Part shown: in pieces, positions 22,808 to 30,710 of the stretch
Numbering within the stretch: position 1 is the stretch's first letter
How the letters are laid out: every line of letters starts with the position of its first letter
DNA from: Dehalococcoidia bacterium
Lineage (GTDB): Bacteria; Chloroflexota; Dehalococcoidia; Bin125
DNA: 64,000 nucleotides
NCBI GenBank assembly: GCA_022825265.1
Contig: JAJDXE010000001.1
Span: 62,001-126,000 of the forward strand
Direction: 5' to 3'
Made by a program: the position numbers and the translations under genes
The notes under the pieces: model-generated
Seen by the model: the letters and a program-made list of their open reading frames with translations, nothing else
Told to the model about the DNA's origin: nothing
Databases searched by the model: none

Positions 22808-23802
22808 CCTCGGGCGGCGCCAGCAAGTTCTGCGACCAGCAACTCGACGGCTACGTCTTCGGTCAATCCGCCTTCGTCGCGGCGGTAGTCGATGATTGCC
22901 GTTTCTGCTTCCAGGATTCGCGCCAACGCGGCATCGGCTGAGGCCTGTGTGTAGGCCTGCGCTTGCCGACGCAGTCGTCGGGCCAGCCAGGCGAAGTTGG
23001 CCTTTGCCGCTTTCTGGATATCCTCGTTCGAGCCGCCTCGATCGATCACTTCTCGGGCCACCACGATCTGCCGATAGGTTCGCGCCAGCATCTGGATGAT
23101 TCGTTGCTCCGGCTCGCCTTCCGCGCGAACGCCGTCGAGCGCGCGCATCGCGTCGGCCAGGCGTCGTTCGGCGACTGCGTCGACGAGGTTGAAGATCGAG
23201 ACCGAGCGCGTCGCCGGGACCATGGCTTCAACGATCGTCTCATCGACGTTCGCGTCGCCGGCGTAGAGCGAGAGCTTGTCGACTGCCTGGGTCAGCGCGC
23301 CGCGGTCGCCGCCGGCGCGGTCGACCAGTGCCTGCGCGGCATTGCGAGTCATGTGGAGACCACGGCGGCGCACTTCGCCGCGGAGCCACTCGAGCGCTTC
23401 CTCGGGCTTGAGACGGGCGAACTCGCGTACGTCGGCCAGTGGCTCGATCAGTTGGAGCATCGGGTTGCCTCGGCGCAGTTGGTCCTCCACGAAAACCAAC
23501 ACGGTCGTTGGAGGGACCTGCTGCAAGACATCGGTGAGGCCGTCCCACTCGCCCAACTGGCGTCCTCTGCGTCGTGGGACGCCGAAACGCTCGCACAGAC
23601 CGTCGACCCGGACCCAGCGCACGCCGCCGAGGAATGGCGCTGCGGAGACCGCTGCGCCCAACTCGCCGAGCGAGACTCGTGCGCCGTCGAAGGCGGCGGA
23701 ATTGTTGGCTAGCGCTCCGTCGGCGTCGTGCTCTCGACGCAGCGCAGCAACTGCTTCAAGCCGCGCGAACCGGTCCTCGCCGTGGAAGAGATAGACCGCC
23801 AT
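22804..23802 (-). CDS. holA: DNA polymerase III delta subunit (clamp loader)
   Basis: A 332-residue protein beginning MAVYLFHGEDRFARLEAVAALR, the standard HolA N-terminus (Y-F-GED-x-F). Later blocks are SVSIFNLVDAVAERRLADAMRAL and the C-terminal ARRLRRQAQAYTQASADAALARILEAE. HolA opens the beta clamp for the replicase. The start is ATG 23802, where a 78-bp sequence repeated at 24977-25054 begins. The Doc-like gene ends 5 nt upstream, so the native upstream region has been displaced. Confidence 0.88.
   Translation of the reverse strand: MAVYLFHGEDRFARLEAVAALRREHDADGALANNSAAFDGARVSLGELGAAVSAAPFLGGVRWVRVDGLCERFGVPRRRGRQLGEWDGLTDVLQQVPPTTVLVFVEDQLRRGNPMLQLIEPLADVREFARLKPEEALEWLRGEVRRRGLHMTRNAAQALVDRAGGDRGALTQAVDKLSLYAGDANVDETIVEAMVPATRSVSIFNLVDAVAERRLADAMRALDGVRAEGEPEQRIIQMLARTYRQIVVAREVIDRGGSNEDIQKAAKANFAWLARRLRRQAQAYTQASADAALARILEAETAIIDYRRDEGGLTEDVAVELLVAELAGAARG
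23725..23802. repeat. 78-bp direct repeat, copy A (5' end of holA)
   Basis: The first 26 codons of holA. The same 78 bp occurs, ungapped and in the same orientation, at 24977-25054 with five mismatches, all at third codon positions. Confidence 0.9.
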
Positions 23803-23806
23803 ACCA

Positions 23807-24904
23807 TCACTCAGTTCGACGACCAACGCGATCCAGTTCACCAAGCTTGTTTAGAATATCTCGCCACTCTAAGATGAAGTCGGAGGCACCTTGTTCTGAG
23901 TAAATGTCAAATCCATCACTGTGTCCGAGCTCTAACTCCAGACATGCCTTTCTGACAGTCTTTCGTGTCAGTTCCTGCCCATCGCCTCTCACGCTAATAT
24001 AAGTTACGAGCCTCCTGCCCGCTCGCTCGCGCATTCTTTCGATCTTCACCTGATTGCCTTGTCTCGACCGGTCCACGATGCAGCCGTGCCTCTCAAGAAT
24101 ACTTATGAACTTCCTCGCAACCATTGGGCGATATCTGCCATCTGTCGTTCCCTTAAGCCACTTAGCAAGGGTGCTTACCTCAGCATCGGGCTCCGCCGTC
24201 CACTCCAACGTGCCTCCGTGGCGTGCCAGCTCATGTCGCGCTAAGGCAGTGATCTTATCGAAGAGCTCATCATTCGTTGAGACCAATAGTGTCTTCTTGT
24301 TCTTGTTCAGAAAAGCTAAGAGGCTCACTGTAGCAGCCCTCTTGTTTCCATCCACAAAGGGATGGTTGTGAACTAGGGAATGCGTCAGGGCCGCGGCTGC
24401 CTCATGCACTTGCTTGTACTTTCTAACTCCTTCCCATGACGTCTGAGGTCGAGTGATTGCGGACGCCAGCAACTCCCCATCTCCGCGGATGCCAGTCTCG
24501 ATGGGGTCATTGCTGTCTTGATACGCTTCCACCAGCGAGTCATGAATCATTTCAACGTCCGAGAACGACAAGTAATGAAGCAATGGGCCCGCTGCTCGAG
24601 AACTTCTCCGGCGTCGCGCCCTCGACGTAGTGCCAGGGGTTCCTGGCTGCCTCCTCTTGTTGGTTCCCACTGACTGCCTGTTGTCAATCGATCCTCCTGG
24701 CTCGATTTCGATCGACTGCCAAATCTCACCATGTGACGTCCGTAAACGAACATCTCCCTGTTCGCTAGAGTTTTCAGGCTCCCCAAGGAGGCTAGACGTG
24801 CTCCGATTATTGAGGCGGCTGTTGATGGCCAAAGTGTTAGCAGACGCCATGGAGCGAGCAACTTCTTTGGCGTTCGGCTTTGCGCGTCTGTGTTTTCTGG
24901 CCAC
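23807..24904 (-). CDS. Fic/Doc family protein with a C-terminal HicA-like domain
   Basis: A 365-residue protein. Residues 108-250 are a Doc-type Fic domain with the exact active-site motif HPFVDGNKR (181-189), which in Doc phosphorylates EF-Tu and in other Fic proteins AMPylates targets. Residues 260-327 resemble the HicA double-stranded-RNA-binding fold: VARKFISILERHGCIVDRSR, then ISVRGDGQELTRKTVRKA. The catalytic HicA histidine (GSHH) is GNQV here, so this part is probably a binding domain. Residues 1-105 are low-complexity and basic. The start is GTG 24904 with AGAGAGG upstream. Base composition is lower in GC than the flanks, which suggests transfer. Confidence 0.75.
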   Translation of the reverse strand: MARKHRRAKPNAKEVARSMASANTLAINSRLNNRSTSSLLGEPENSSEQGDVRLRTSHGEIWQSIEIEPGGSIDNRQSVGTNKRRQPGTPGTTSRARRRRSSRAAGPLLHYLSFSDVEMIHDSLVEAYQDSNDPIETGIRGDGELLASAITRPQTSWEGVRKYKQVHEAAAALTHSLVHNHPFVDGNKRAATVSLLAFLNKNKKTLLVSTNDELFDKITALARHELARHGGTLEWTAEPDAEVSTLAKWLKGTTDGRYRPMVARKFISILERHGCIVDRSRQGNQVKIERMRERAGRRLVTYISVRGDGQELTRKTVRKACLELELGHSDGFDIYSEQGASDFILEWRDILNKLGELDRVGRRTE

Positions 24905-24934
24905 CTGAACTGAACCTCTCTGCGCAAGGAACGA

Positions 24935-25054
24935 CTAGACAGAGTCTACCTGTTGCCGAGTTTCTCTCGGGGCGGGGTCGTGCTCTCGACGCAGCGCAGC
25001 TACGGCCTCGAGCCGCGCGAACCGGTCCTCGCCGTGGAACAGATAGACCGCCAT
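24935..25054 (-). pseudogene. holA 5' fragment (truncated duplicate)
   Basis: From ATG 25054 the sequence codes for the first 26 residues of HolA, identical to the intact copy, then diverges (DPAPRETRQQVDSV) to a stop at 24935. All five base differences from the intact copy are synonymous. It is the stub left on the far side of the Doc-gene insertion. Confidence 0.88.
24977..25054. repeat. 78-bp direct repeat, copy B
   Basis: Matches copy A (23725-23802) in 73 of 78 positions with no gaps. The two copies bracket about 1.17 kb that contains only the Doc-like gene. Confidence 0.9.
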
Positions 25055-25112
25055 GGCCCTGAGCCTAACGAGACCCAATAGGGAGGTTCTGCCGGTTGCG
25101 CAGGACACAGAT

Positions 25113-25128
25113 CGTGACGTGGTTCACA
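25113..25128. promoter_or_regulatory. CRP/FNR-type operator upstream of the nitrite reductase gene
   Basis: CGTGACGTGGTTCACA matches TGTGA-N6-TCACA at nine of ten fixed positions. It lies 69 nt before the nirA start. Further TTCAC and GTGA half-sites follow at 25134 and 25147. A nitrate-assimilation regulator of the CRP/FNR family (as NtcA is in cyanobacteria) is a plausible ligand. Confidence 0.5.
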
Positions 25129-25196
25129 TGTCGTTCACCTGAGGCAATGTGAGCGCAACTCCAGAGACGTAGGTTGGAGATGTCTGGAGCACCGGC

Positions 25197-26735
25197 ATGG
25201 CTGTCAACAAAATCGAAGTCCTCAAGTCGGCCAAGGATGGTCTTGACGTCCTGCCGGACATCCAGCGCTACGCGGCGCTGGCAGCGGCCGGCGAGGATCC
25301 TCAGATCCCGGCTGAGGACTTCGAGCGATTCAAGTGGTACGGACTCTTCCATCGCAAGCCGACGCCGGGGTGTTACATGCTGCGTATGCGGATTCCGGGC
25401 GGCGTGCTGACCTCGGAGCAGATGGCAGCGGTTGGAGAGATTTCCAACGCGGTGGGGCGCGGTACGGCGGACATCACGACGCGAATGAACATCCAACTGC
25501 GCTGGCTCACGATCGCCGATGCGCCCTGGGCGTTGCAGCGACTGGCGGCGGCCGGTCTGAATTCGCAGCAGTCGGGCATGGACAACGTGCGCAACATCGT
25601 CAGTTGCCCGCTCTCTGGGCTGACGGCCGAGGAGGTGATCGATACGCGCTTGCTGGCTACACGGATGCAGCAGGCGATTGTCGGTGGCAAGCGATTCTCG
25701 AATTTGCCGCGGAAGTTCAACCTTTCGGTCACGGGCTGCCGCGAGGACTGCGGCCATGCCCAGACTCATGATCTCTCTTACGTGCCGGCGGAGCGGGACG
25801 GCATCGTTGGGTTCAATGTGCTGGTTGGCGGGGCGCTGGGCGGGATGTCGCCCGAGTACGCGCGACCGTTGGATGTCTTCGTGACGGAGGGAGACGCAGT
25901 CGAGCTGACCACGTCAATCCTCGAGGTGTACCGCGACCATGGTCTGCGGGAGAAACGCAAGGAGTCGCGGCTCAAATGGCTGCTGCGCGCCTGGGGGATG
26001 GAGCGGTTCCGCGATGCGGTCGAGGCTCAGTTTGGACGCGAACTTTCGCACGCGGGGCGACCACTCAGCGATCGACACGGGGGCGACCATATCGGCATCA
26101 CGGCTCAGCAGGACCCTGAGCTGCGAACGGTGGGTTGCCTGGTGCCGGTCGGTCGAACCACGGGCGACGACCTGATCGGGTTCGCTCGCCTTGCCAAGGA
26201 GTATGGGACTGCGGAGCTGCGACTCACCGTCCAGCAGAATGTGTTGATTCCCAATGTTCCTGCGGCCCGAGTTCCGGCGCTGTTGGCAGAACCGCTGTTG
26301 CAGCGGTACTCGCCAACGCCGTCGGCCTTCATTCGCTCGATGGTCACTTGCACCGGTAGCGACTACTGCGCTTTCGCATTGATCGACACCAAAGGCGAGG
26401 CGCTCAGGCTGGCGGAGTCGCTGGACGCGCGTTACTCGTTCGCAGACGGGTCCGAGCAGGTTCGGTTTCAGATTTCGGGCTGCCCACACGCCTGTGGACA
26501 GCATCGGGCCGGTGAGATCGGGCTGCTTGGGGCTCGCAAGCGAATCGACGGAGAGAGCGTCGATGTGGCCAATATTTTCACGGGCGGTCGGCTTGGCGAC
26601 GACGCTGAGCTGGGCGAGTTGGCGACGCCAAACGTGACGATGTTCGACCTGCCCGAGCAGGTCGCCCAGCAGGTTCGGGCGGTTCGGGGCGACGACGCGC
26701 TGATTGACCGGTCTGAACCGGTGCTCGCCGACTGA
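25197..26735 (+). CDS. nirA: Ferredoxin-nitrite reductase (siroheme, 4Fe-4S)
   Basis: A 512-residue nitrite/sulfite reductase family enzyme that reduces nitrite to ammonia with six electrons from ferredoxin. The siroheme-[4Fe-4S] cysteines are Cys385 and Cys391 (CTGSDYC) and Cys429 and Cys433 (CPHAC). Substrate-binding arginines are in TTRMNIQLRW and GVLTSEQM precedes them. Nitrite rather than sulfite is favoured because a nitrate reductase and nitrate transporter follow. The ATG has TGGAG upstream. The gene heads a nirA-nasA-narK cluster and is preceded by a CRP/FNR-like site. Confidence 0.88.
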   Translation: MAVNKIEVLKSAKDGLDVLPDIQRYAALAAAGEDPQIPAEDFERFKWYGLFHRKPTPGCYMLRMRIPGGVLTSEQMAAVGEISNAVGRGTADITTRMNIQLRWLTIADAPWALQRLAAAGLNSQQSGMDNVRNIVSCPLSGLTAEEVIDTRLLATRMQQAIVGGKRFSNLPRKFNLSVTGCREDCGHAQTHDLSYVPAERDGIVGFNVLVGGALGGMSPEYARPLDVFVTEGDAVELTTSILEVYRDHGLREKRKESRLKWLLRAWGMERFRDAVEAQFGRELSHAGRPLSDRHGGDHIGITAQQDPELRTVGCLVPVGRTTGDDLIGFARLAKEYGTAELRLTVQQNVLIPNVPAARVPALLAEPLLQRYSPTPSAFIRSMVTCTGSDYCAFALIDTKGEALRLAESLDARYSFADGSEQVRFQISGCPHACGQHRAGEIGLLGARKRIDGESVDVANIFTGGRLGDDAELGELATPNVTMFDLPEQVAQQVRAVRGDDALIDRSEPVLAD

Positions 26736-26742
26736 GGCTCTG

Positions 26743-28893
26743 ATGCCCCGATTGCCGTTGCTCAGACGCGAAGGATGGAAACGCTCCATCTGCTGCTACT
26801 GCGGTGTGGGCTGTGGGGTCAAGGTGCAGACTCGGGACGGCGTGGTCTCGGCGGTACGGGGAGACGAGGATCATCCCGTGAACCGGGGCAAGCTCTGCGC
26901 CAAAGGCGCGTTGCTTCCGGACATCTTCGATCTTGAGGGGCGCCTGCTGCATCCGCAAATCCGCGAGCGGAAGGGCGAGGAGCCGCGACGCTCATCGTGG
27001 GACGAGGCCATCGAACGCGCCGCAGGGGCAATCCGACGGGCGGTCGACGAGCATGGCCCGCATAGCGTGATGCTGTACGGCTCCGGCCAGCTCGTGACTG
27101 AGGATTACTACCTGTTCGGCAAGCTGGCCAAGGGATTCATCGGGACGAACAACCAGGACACGAACTCGCGGCTCTGCATGGCTTCCGCGGTGACCGCTTA
27201 CAACCTGACCTTCGGCAGCGATGCGCCGCCGGCCAGCTACAGCGACATTGAGCAGGCCAAGACGTTCCTGATTGTCGGGGCCAACATGGAGGCTTGTCAT
27301 CCGATCCTGTTCGAGCGCATCCGCGCCCGGAAACGAGCGGACAAGGCTGGCGTGAGAGTGATGGTTGTCGACCCGCGCGGCACCCGCACCTCTGAGATCG
27401 CCGACATCCATCTCGCGCTTCGGCCGGGCAGCGATGTCGCGTTGTTGCAGTCGCTGTTGTCCGAGGTGCACCTGGCCGGGGGGCTCGATCAGGAGTATCT
27501 CGACAATCACACCAGCGGCTGGGAAGAGGTCGCTGCTTCGCTCTCCGGTTGGTCCGCAGAGCGGGCCGTGGAGGAGACCGGGCTCGATGCCGGTGAGATT
27601 CTTGAGGCGGCGCGGATTATCGCGCACAACGGACCGATGCTCACGTTCTGGACGATGGGGGCGAATCAATCGACCTCGGGTGTCGACAAGAACTTCGCGC
27701 TGATCAATCTCTCGCTGGCGACCGGCAACATCGGGAAGCCGGGCGCCGGGCCGTTCTCGCTGACGGGTCAACCGAATGCGATGGGTGGACGCGAGCAAGG
27801 CGGTCTTGCGACGACGCTGCCTGGACACCGACTGGTCGCCAACGCGGAACACCGAGCCGAAGTCGAGCGGGCCTGGGGGATTGCACCAGGGTCAATCTCT
27901 GATCAACCCGGCGTGACTGCGATTGAGATGGTCGAGCGGCTTGAGCGAGGCGAGATCAAGGTGGTCTGGGTCGCGGCCACGAATCCGGTCGCCTCGCTAC
28001 CGAACAGTGAGCGCGTACGGGCGGCGTTCGAACGTGCTGAGACGGTGATCGTCCAGGATCCTTACCACCCGACCGAGACGACGCAAGTGGCGGACATCCT
28101 GCTGCCTGCCGCTCAGTGGTCGGAACGGGCCGGGACGATGACCAATTCGGAGCGCCGGATCTGTCTGCTCGAGCAGGTCTCGGAGCCGCCTGGTGAGGCG
28201 CTGCCGGACTGGCAGATCATCGTCAAGATGGCTGAGGCGTTGGGGTATGGCGACTCGTTTCGTTACGACGGGCTGGAAGACATCTTCCTGGAGTACCGCG
28301 AGCTGTCGCGCGGTCGAGACATGGACATCACCGGGCTCTCGTATCCGCTGCTGGCGCAGCATCGCGCGGGCGTGCAGTGGCCGTATCCCGTCGCTGCTCG
28401 GACGGGTCCGCCCGAGGACAATCGTCGCCTGTTCGAGGACGGGCAGTTTGGCACGGCCGACGGGCGCGCTCGGATGCATGTGCCGACCTGGACGCCGCCG
28501 GCGGAATCGCTTGACGACGAGTATCCGTTGGCGCTGATCACTGGACGGGTCAAGGACCAGTGGCACACGATGACGCGCACGGGGCGCTCGGCCAAGTTGA
28601 TGAAATCGGAGCGCGAGCCGTTTCTCGAGATCAATCCGTCGGACGCGATCGGGCTGGGCGTGCGGGATCGGGAGCCGGTGCTGGTCTCTTCGCGTCGAGG
28701 GTCGTTCCAGGCAGCTGCGCGGGTGACTGATTCGATTCGCGCCGGTTCGGTCTTTGCGCCGTTCCACTGGGGATCGCTGTGGGCGGACAACGGCTCGTCC
28801 AACGCATCGGCTAGCGAAGCGATTGACCCGCGCTCGAAGCAGCCTGAGCTCAAGTTCGCGGCTGTTCGGGTTGAACCACTCGCTACGCAGTAG
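26743..28893 (+). CDS. nasA: Assimilatory nitrate reductase, molybdenum catalytic subunit
   Basis: A 716-residue molybdopterin oxidoreductase. The N-terminal [4Fe-4S] motif is Cys17, Cys20, Cys24 (CYCGVGC) and the CAKG cysteine; NSRLCMASAV provides the likely molybdenum-ligating cysteine. The C-terminal molybdopterin-binding domain contains ALITGRVKDQWHTMTRTG. Its size and single Fe-S cluster match the ferredoxin-dependent NarB type rather than NADH-linked NasA with an extra C-terminal cluster. It follows nirA by 7 nt. The ATG 26743 is used. It would reduce nitrate in the cytoplasm to nitrite for NirA. Confidence 0.88.
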   Translation: MPRLPLLRREGWKRSICCYCGVGCGVKVQTRDGVVSAVRGDEDHPVNRGKLCAKGALLPDIFDLEGRLLHPQIRERKGEEPRRSSWDEAIERAAGAIRRAVDEHGPHSVMLYGSGQLVTEDYYLFGKLAKGFIGTNNQDTNSRLCMASAVTAYNLTFGSDAPPASYSDIEQAKTFLIVGANMEACHPILFERIRARKRADKAGVRVMVVDPRGTRTSEIADIHLALRPGSDVALLQSLLSEVHLAGGLDQEYLDNHTSGWEEVAASLSGWSAERAVEETGLDAGEILEAARIIAHNGPMLTFWTMGANQSTSGVDKNFALINLSLATGNIGKPGAGPFSLTGQPNAMGGREQGGLATTLPGHRLVANAEHRAEVERAWGIAPGSISDQPGVTAIEMVERLERGEIKVVWVAATNPVASLPNSERVRAAFERAETVIVQDPYHPTETTQVADILLPAAQWSERAGTMTNSERRICLLEQVSEPPGEALPDWQIIVKMAEALGYGDSFRYDGLEDIFLEYRELSRGRDMDITGLSYPLLAQHRAGVQWPYPVAARTGPPEDNRRLFEDGQFGTADGRARMHVPTWTPPAESLDDEYPLALITGRVKDQWHTMTRTGRSAKLMKSEREPFLEINPSDAIGLGVRDREPVLVSSRRGSFQAAARVTDSIRAGSVFAPFHWGSLWADNGSSNASASEAIDPRSKQPELKFAAVRVEPLATQ

Positions 28894-29044
28894 CTCCGGT
28901 TACACGACACCAAACGGCAATCTTCGGTTCACCGACGTGAAACATCGCGCAATCGAGGCGTAACCGCGCCTGCATAGCGTCTGTTCTCAGTGAGGCGAGT
29001 CAGGCCACCTGCATTGGTGGCATTGCTGGCATCGGAGGTGCGCC

Positions 29045-30391
29045 TTGAACACGAATGAGCTGGCCGGCAAAGCGACGTCGATCAAGCTGAAGAGCTTTGC
29101 CGCGCCACATATGCGTACGTTCCACCTGACGTGGCTGGCGTTCTTTCTTTGCTTCTTCGGTTGGTTTGGTATCGCCCCGTTGCTGGGCGAGGTTCGCGAT
29201 GACCTCGGCTTGACCAAGTCGCAGGTCTTCACTTCGCTGATCGCCTCGGTCTTGATCACGATCTTCGCGCGGGTCGCGATCGGCTGGGTGTTGGACCGAG
29301 TCGGGCCTCGACGGACCTACACCGGACTGCTCATTCTCGGCTCGCTTCCGGTGATGTTGATTGGTCTGTCACAGAACTTCGAGACCTTCGTCATGTTCCG
29401 ACTGCTGATCGGGGTGATTGGCGCGTCGTTCGTGATCACGCAGTACCACACGTCGGTGATGTTCGGTCCGAATGTGATCGGCACGGCCAATGCGACGACG
29501 GCCGGCTGGGGGAATCTTGGCGGCGGCGTGACCCAGCTGGTGATGCCGCTGGTGATGACGGGCGTGTTGTTCTTCGCGGCCAATGAGGCGGCGGGGTGGC
29601 GGATCGCGATGGTGATCCCCGGGGTCGCGCTGTTGCTGATGGGGATCGTCTACTACAAGTTCACCCAGGACGCGCCGGAGGGGGATTTCAAGGAGCTTCG
29701 GGCCCAGGGCAAGGTGACGAAGCAGACGGAGTCGGGGGCCTTCTCGAAGGCTGCTCGAGATCCTCGGGTCTGGTTGTTGTTTGTGATCTATGGGGCTTGC
29801 TTCGGGATCGAGTTGACGATCAACGGCATGGCTTCGCTCTACTTCCAGGACCGGTTCGGGCTCGACCTTGTTCTGGCCGGCGTGATTGCTTCGCTGTTTG
29901 GCCTGATGAATATCTTCGCCCGCACGACCGGGGGCATTTTCTCCGACAAGTTCGGGATTCGCGGCGGCCTGCGCGGTCGGACGATGTTCCTGGGCGGTGT
30001 GCTGTTGCTTGAGGGCCTGGCGCTGATTGCGTTCTCGCGGATGGACGTGTTGATCCTGGCGATACCGATGCTGGTCGTGTTCAGCATCTTCGTGCAGATG
30101 TCGGAGGGGGCGACCTTCGGGATCGTGCCGTTCGTCAACAAGAAGGCGCTTGGCGCGGTGGCGGGGATCGTCGGGGCGGGCGGCAATGCGGGGGCGGTCG
30201 CGGCCGGGTTCGTGCTGCGGGCCGAAGGCGTGGCAGTCGAGGACGCACTGTTCTACTTCGGCGTCTTCGTGGTCTGCATCGCTCCGCTGGCGCTGTTCGT
30301 GCGGTTCCCCAAGCGGGTCGAGGCGATCGAGCGGCGGCGGATGCGAGAAGCCCTGGAGGCTCCGAGGGCCCCGGCGGCGGTGCTGGACTAG
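29045..30391 (+). CDS. narK: NarK/NrtP-type nitrate/nitrite transporter (MFS)
   Basis: A 448-residue major facilitator with about twelve membrane segments. The nitrate-porter signatures are the first GPNVIGTANATTAGWGNLGG block and the second AGIVGAGGNAGAVAAGF block. RDDLGLTKSQVFTSL and GWVLDRVGPRR are the usual N-domain loops. It would import nitrate for NasA. The start is TTG 29045 with GGAGGTG at ideal distance. The 150-nt gap from nasA shows no other gene. Confidence 0.9.
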   Translation: MNTNELAGKATSIKLKSFAAPHMRTFHLTWLAFFLCFFGWFGIAPLLGEVRDDLGLTKSQVFTSLIASVLITIFARVAIGWVLDRVGPRRTYTGLLILGSLPVMLIGLSQNFETFVMFRLLIGVIGASFVITQYHTSVMFGPNVIGTANATTAGWGNLGGGVTQLVMPLVMTGVLFFAANEAAGWRIAMVIPGVALLLMGIVYYKFTQDAPEGDFKELRAQGKVTKQTESGAFSKAARDPRVWLLFVIYGACFGIELTINGMASLYFQDRFGLDLVLAGVIASLFGLMNIFARTTGGIFSDKFGIRGGLRGRTMFLGGVLLLEGLALIAFSRMDVLILAIPMLVVFSIFVQMSEGATFGIVPFVNKKALGAVAGIVGAGGNAGAVAAGFVLRAEGVAVEDALFYFGVFVVCIAPLALFVRFPKRVEAIERRRMREALEAPRAPAAVLD

Positions 30392-30710
30392 GGCCAACTC
30401 AAGCTTCGCGGAGGGCAGCGGGGCATCAGGGCAGCGGGGCATCAGGGGGAGAAATTTTGGCTGATCTGGGCGGATCTCCTTTGCTGGGCTGCGAATCGTG
30501 GGTTCAGGTGTTCAGGTTTGTCTAGGTTTGGCCAGATTTGGCCAGAACTGTCCCGATTTTGCTCGATTTCGTCATGAATGATCCGGATGAGGACAGGGAT
30601 GTCTCGGTTGCGATGTGGATGTCGTCGAGGCATGGAGTCCAGGCCTGTGTCTCTAGCGTTCATATGTTCTTAGGGTACCAGTTTCGGTCGCATCAGGTGG
30701 ACCTCAAGAG
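30392..30710. other. Convergent spacer with short tandem repeats, no gene
   Basis: This lies between the 3' ends of narK and addA. It holds a 16-bp tandem duplication (GGGCAGCGGGGCATCA at 30413 and 30429), a tandem TTTGGCCAGA pair (30527, 30537), and two GTTCAGGT copies. A 73-residue minus-strand ORF crosses these repeats and is not supported. Confidence 0.6.

Noticed and set aside
30442..30663. 73-residue minus-strand ORF between narK and addA
   Set aside because: It runs through tandem repeats, has no ribosome site and no recognisable domain.
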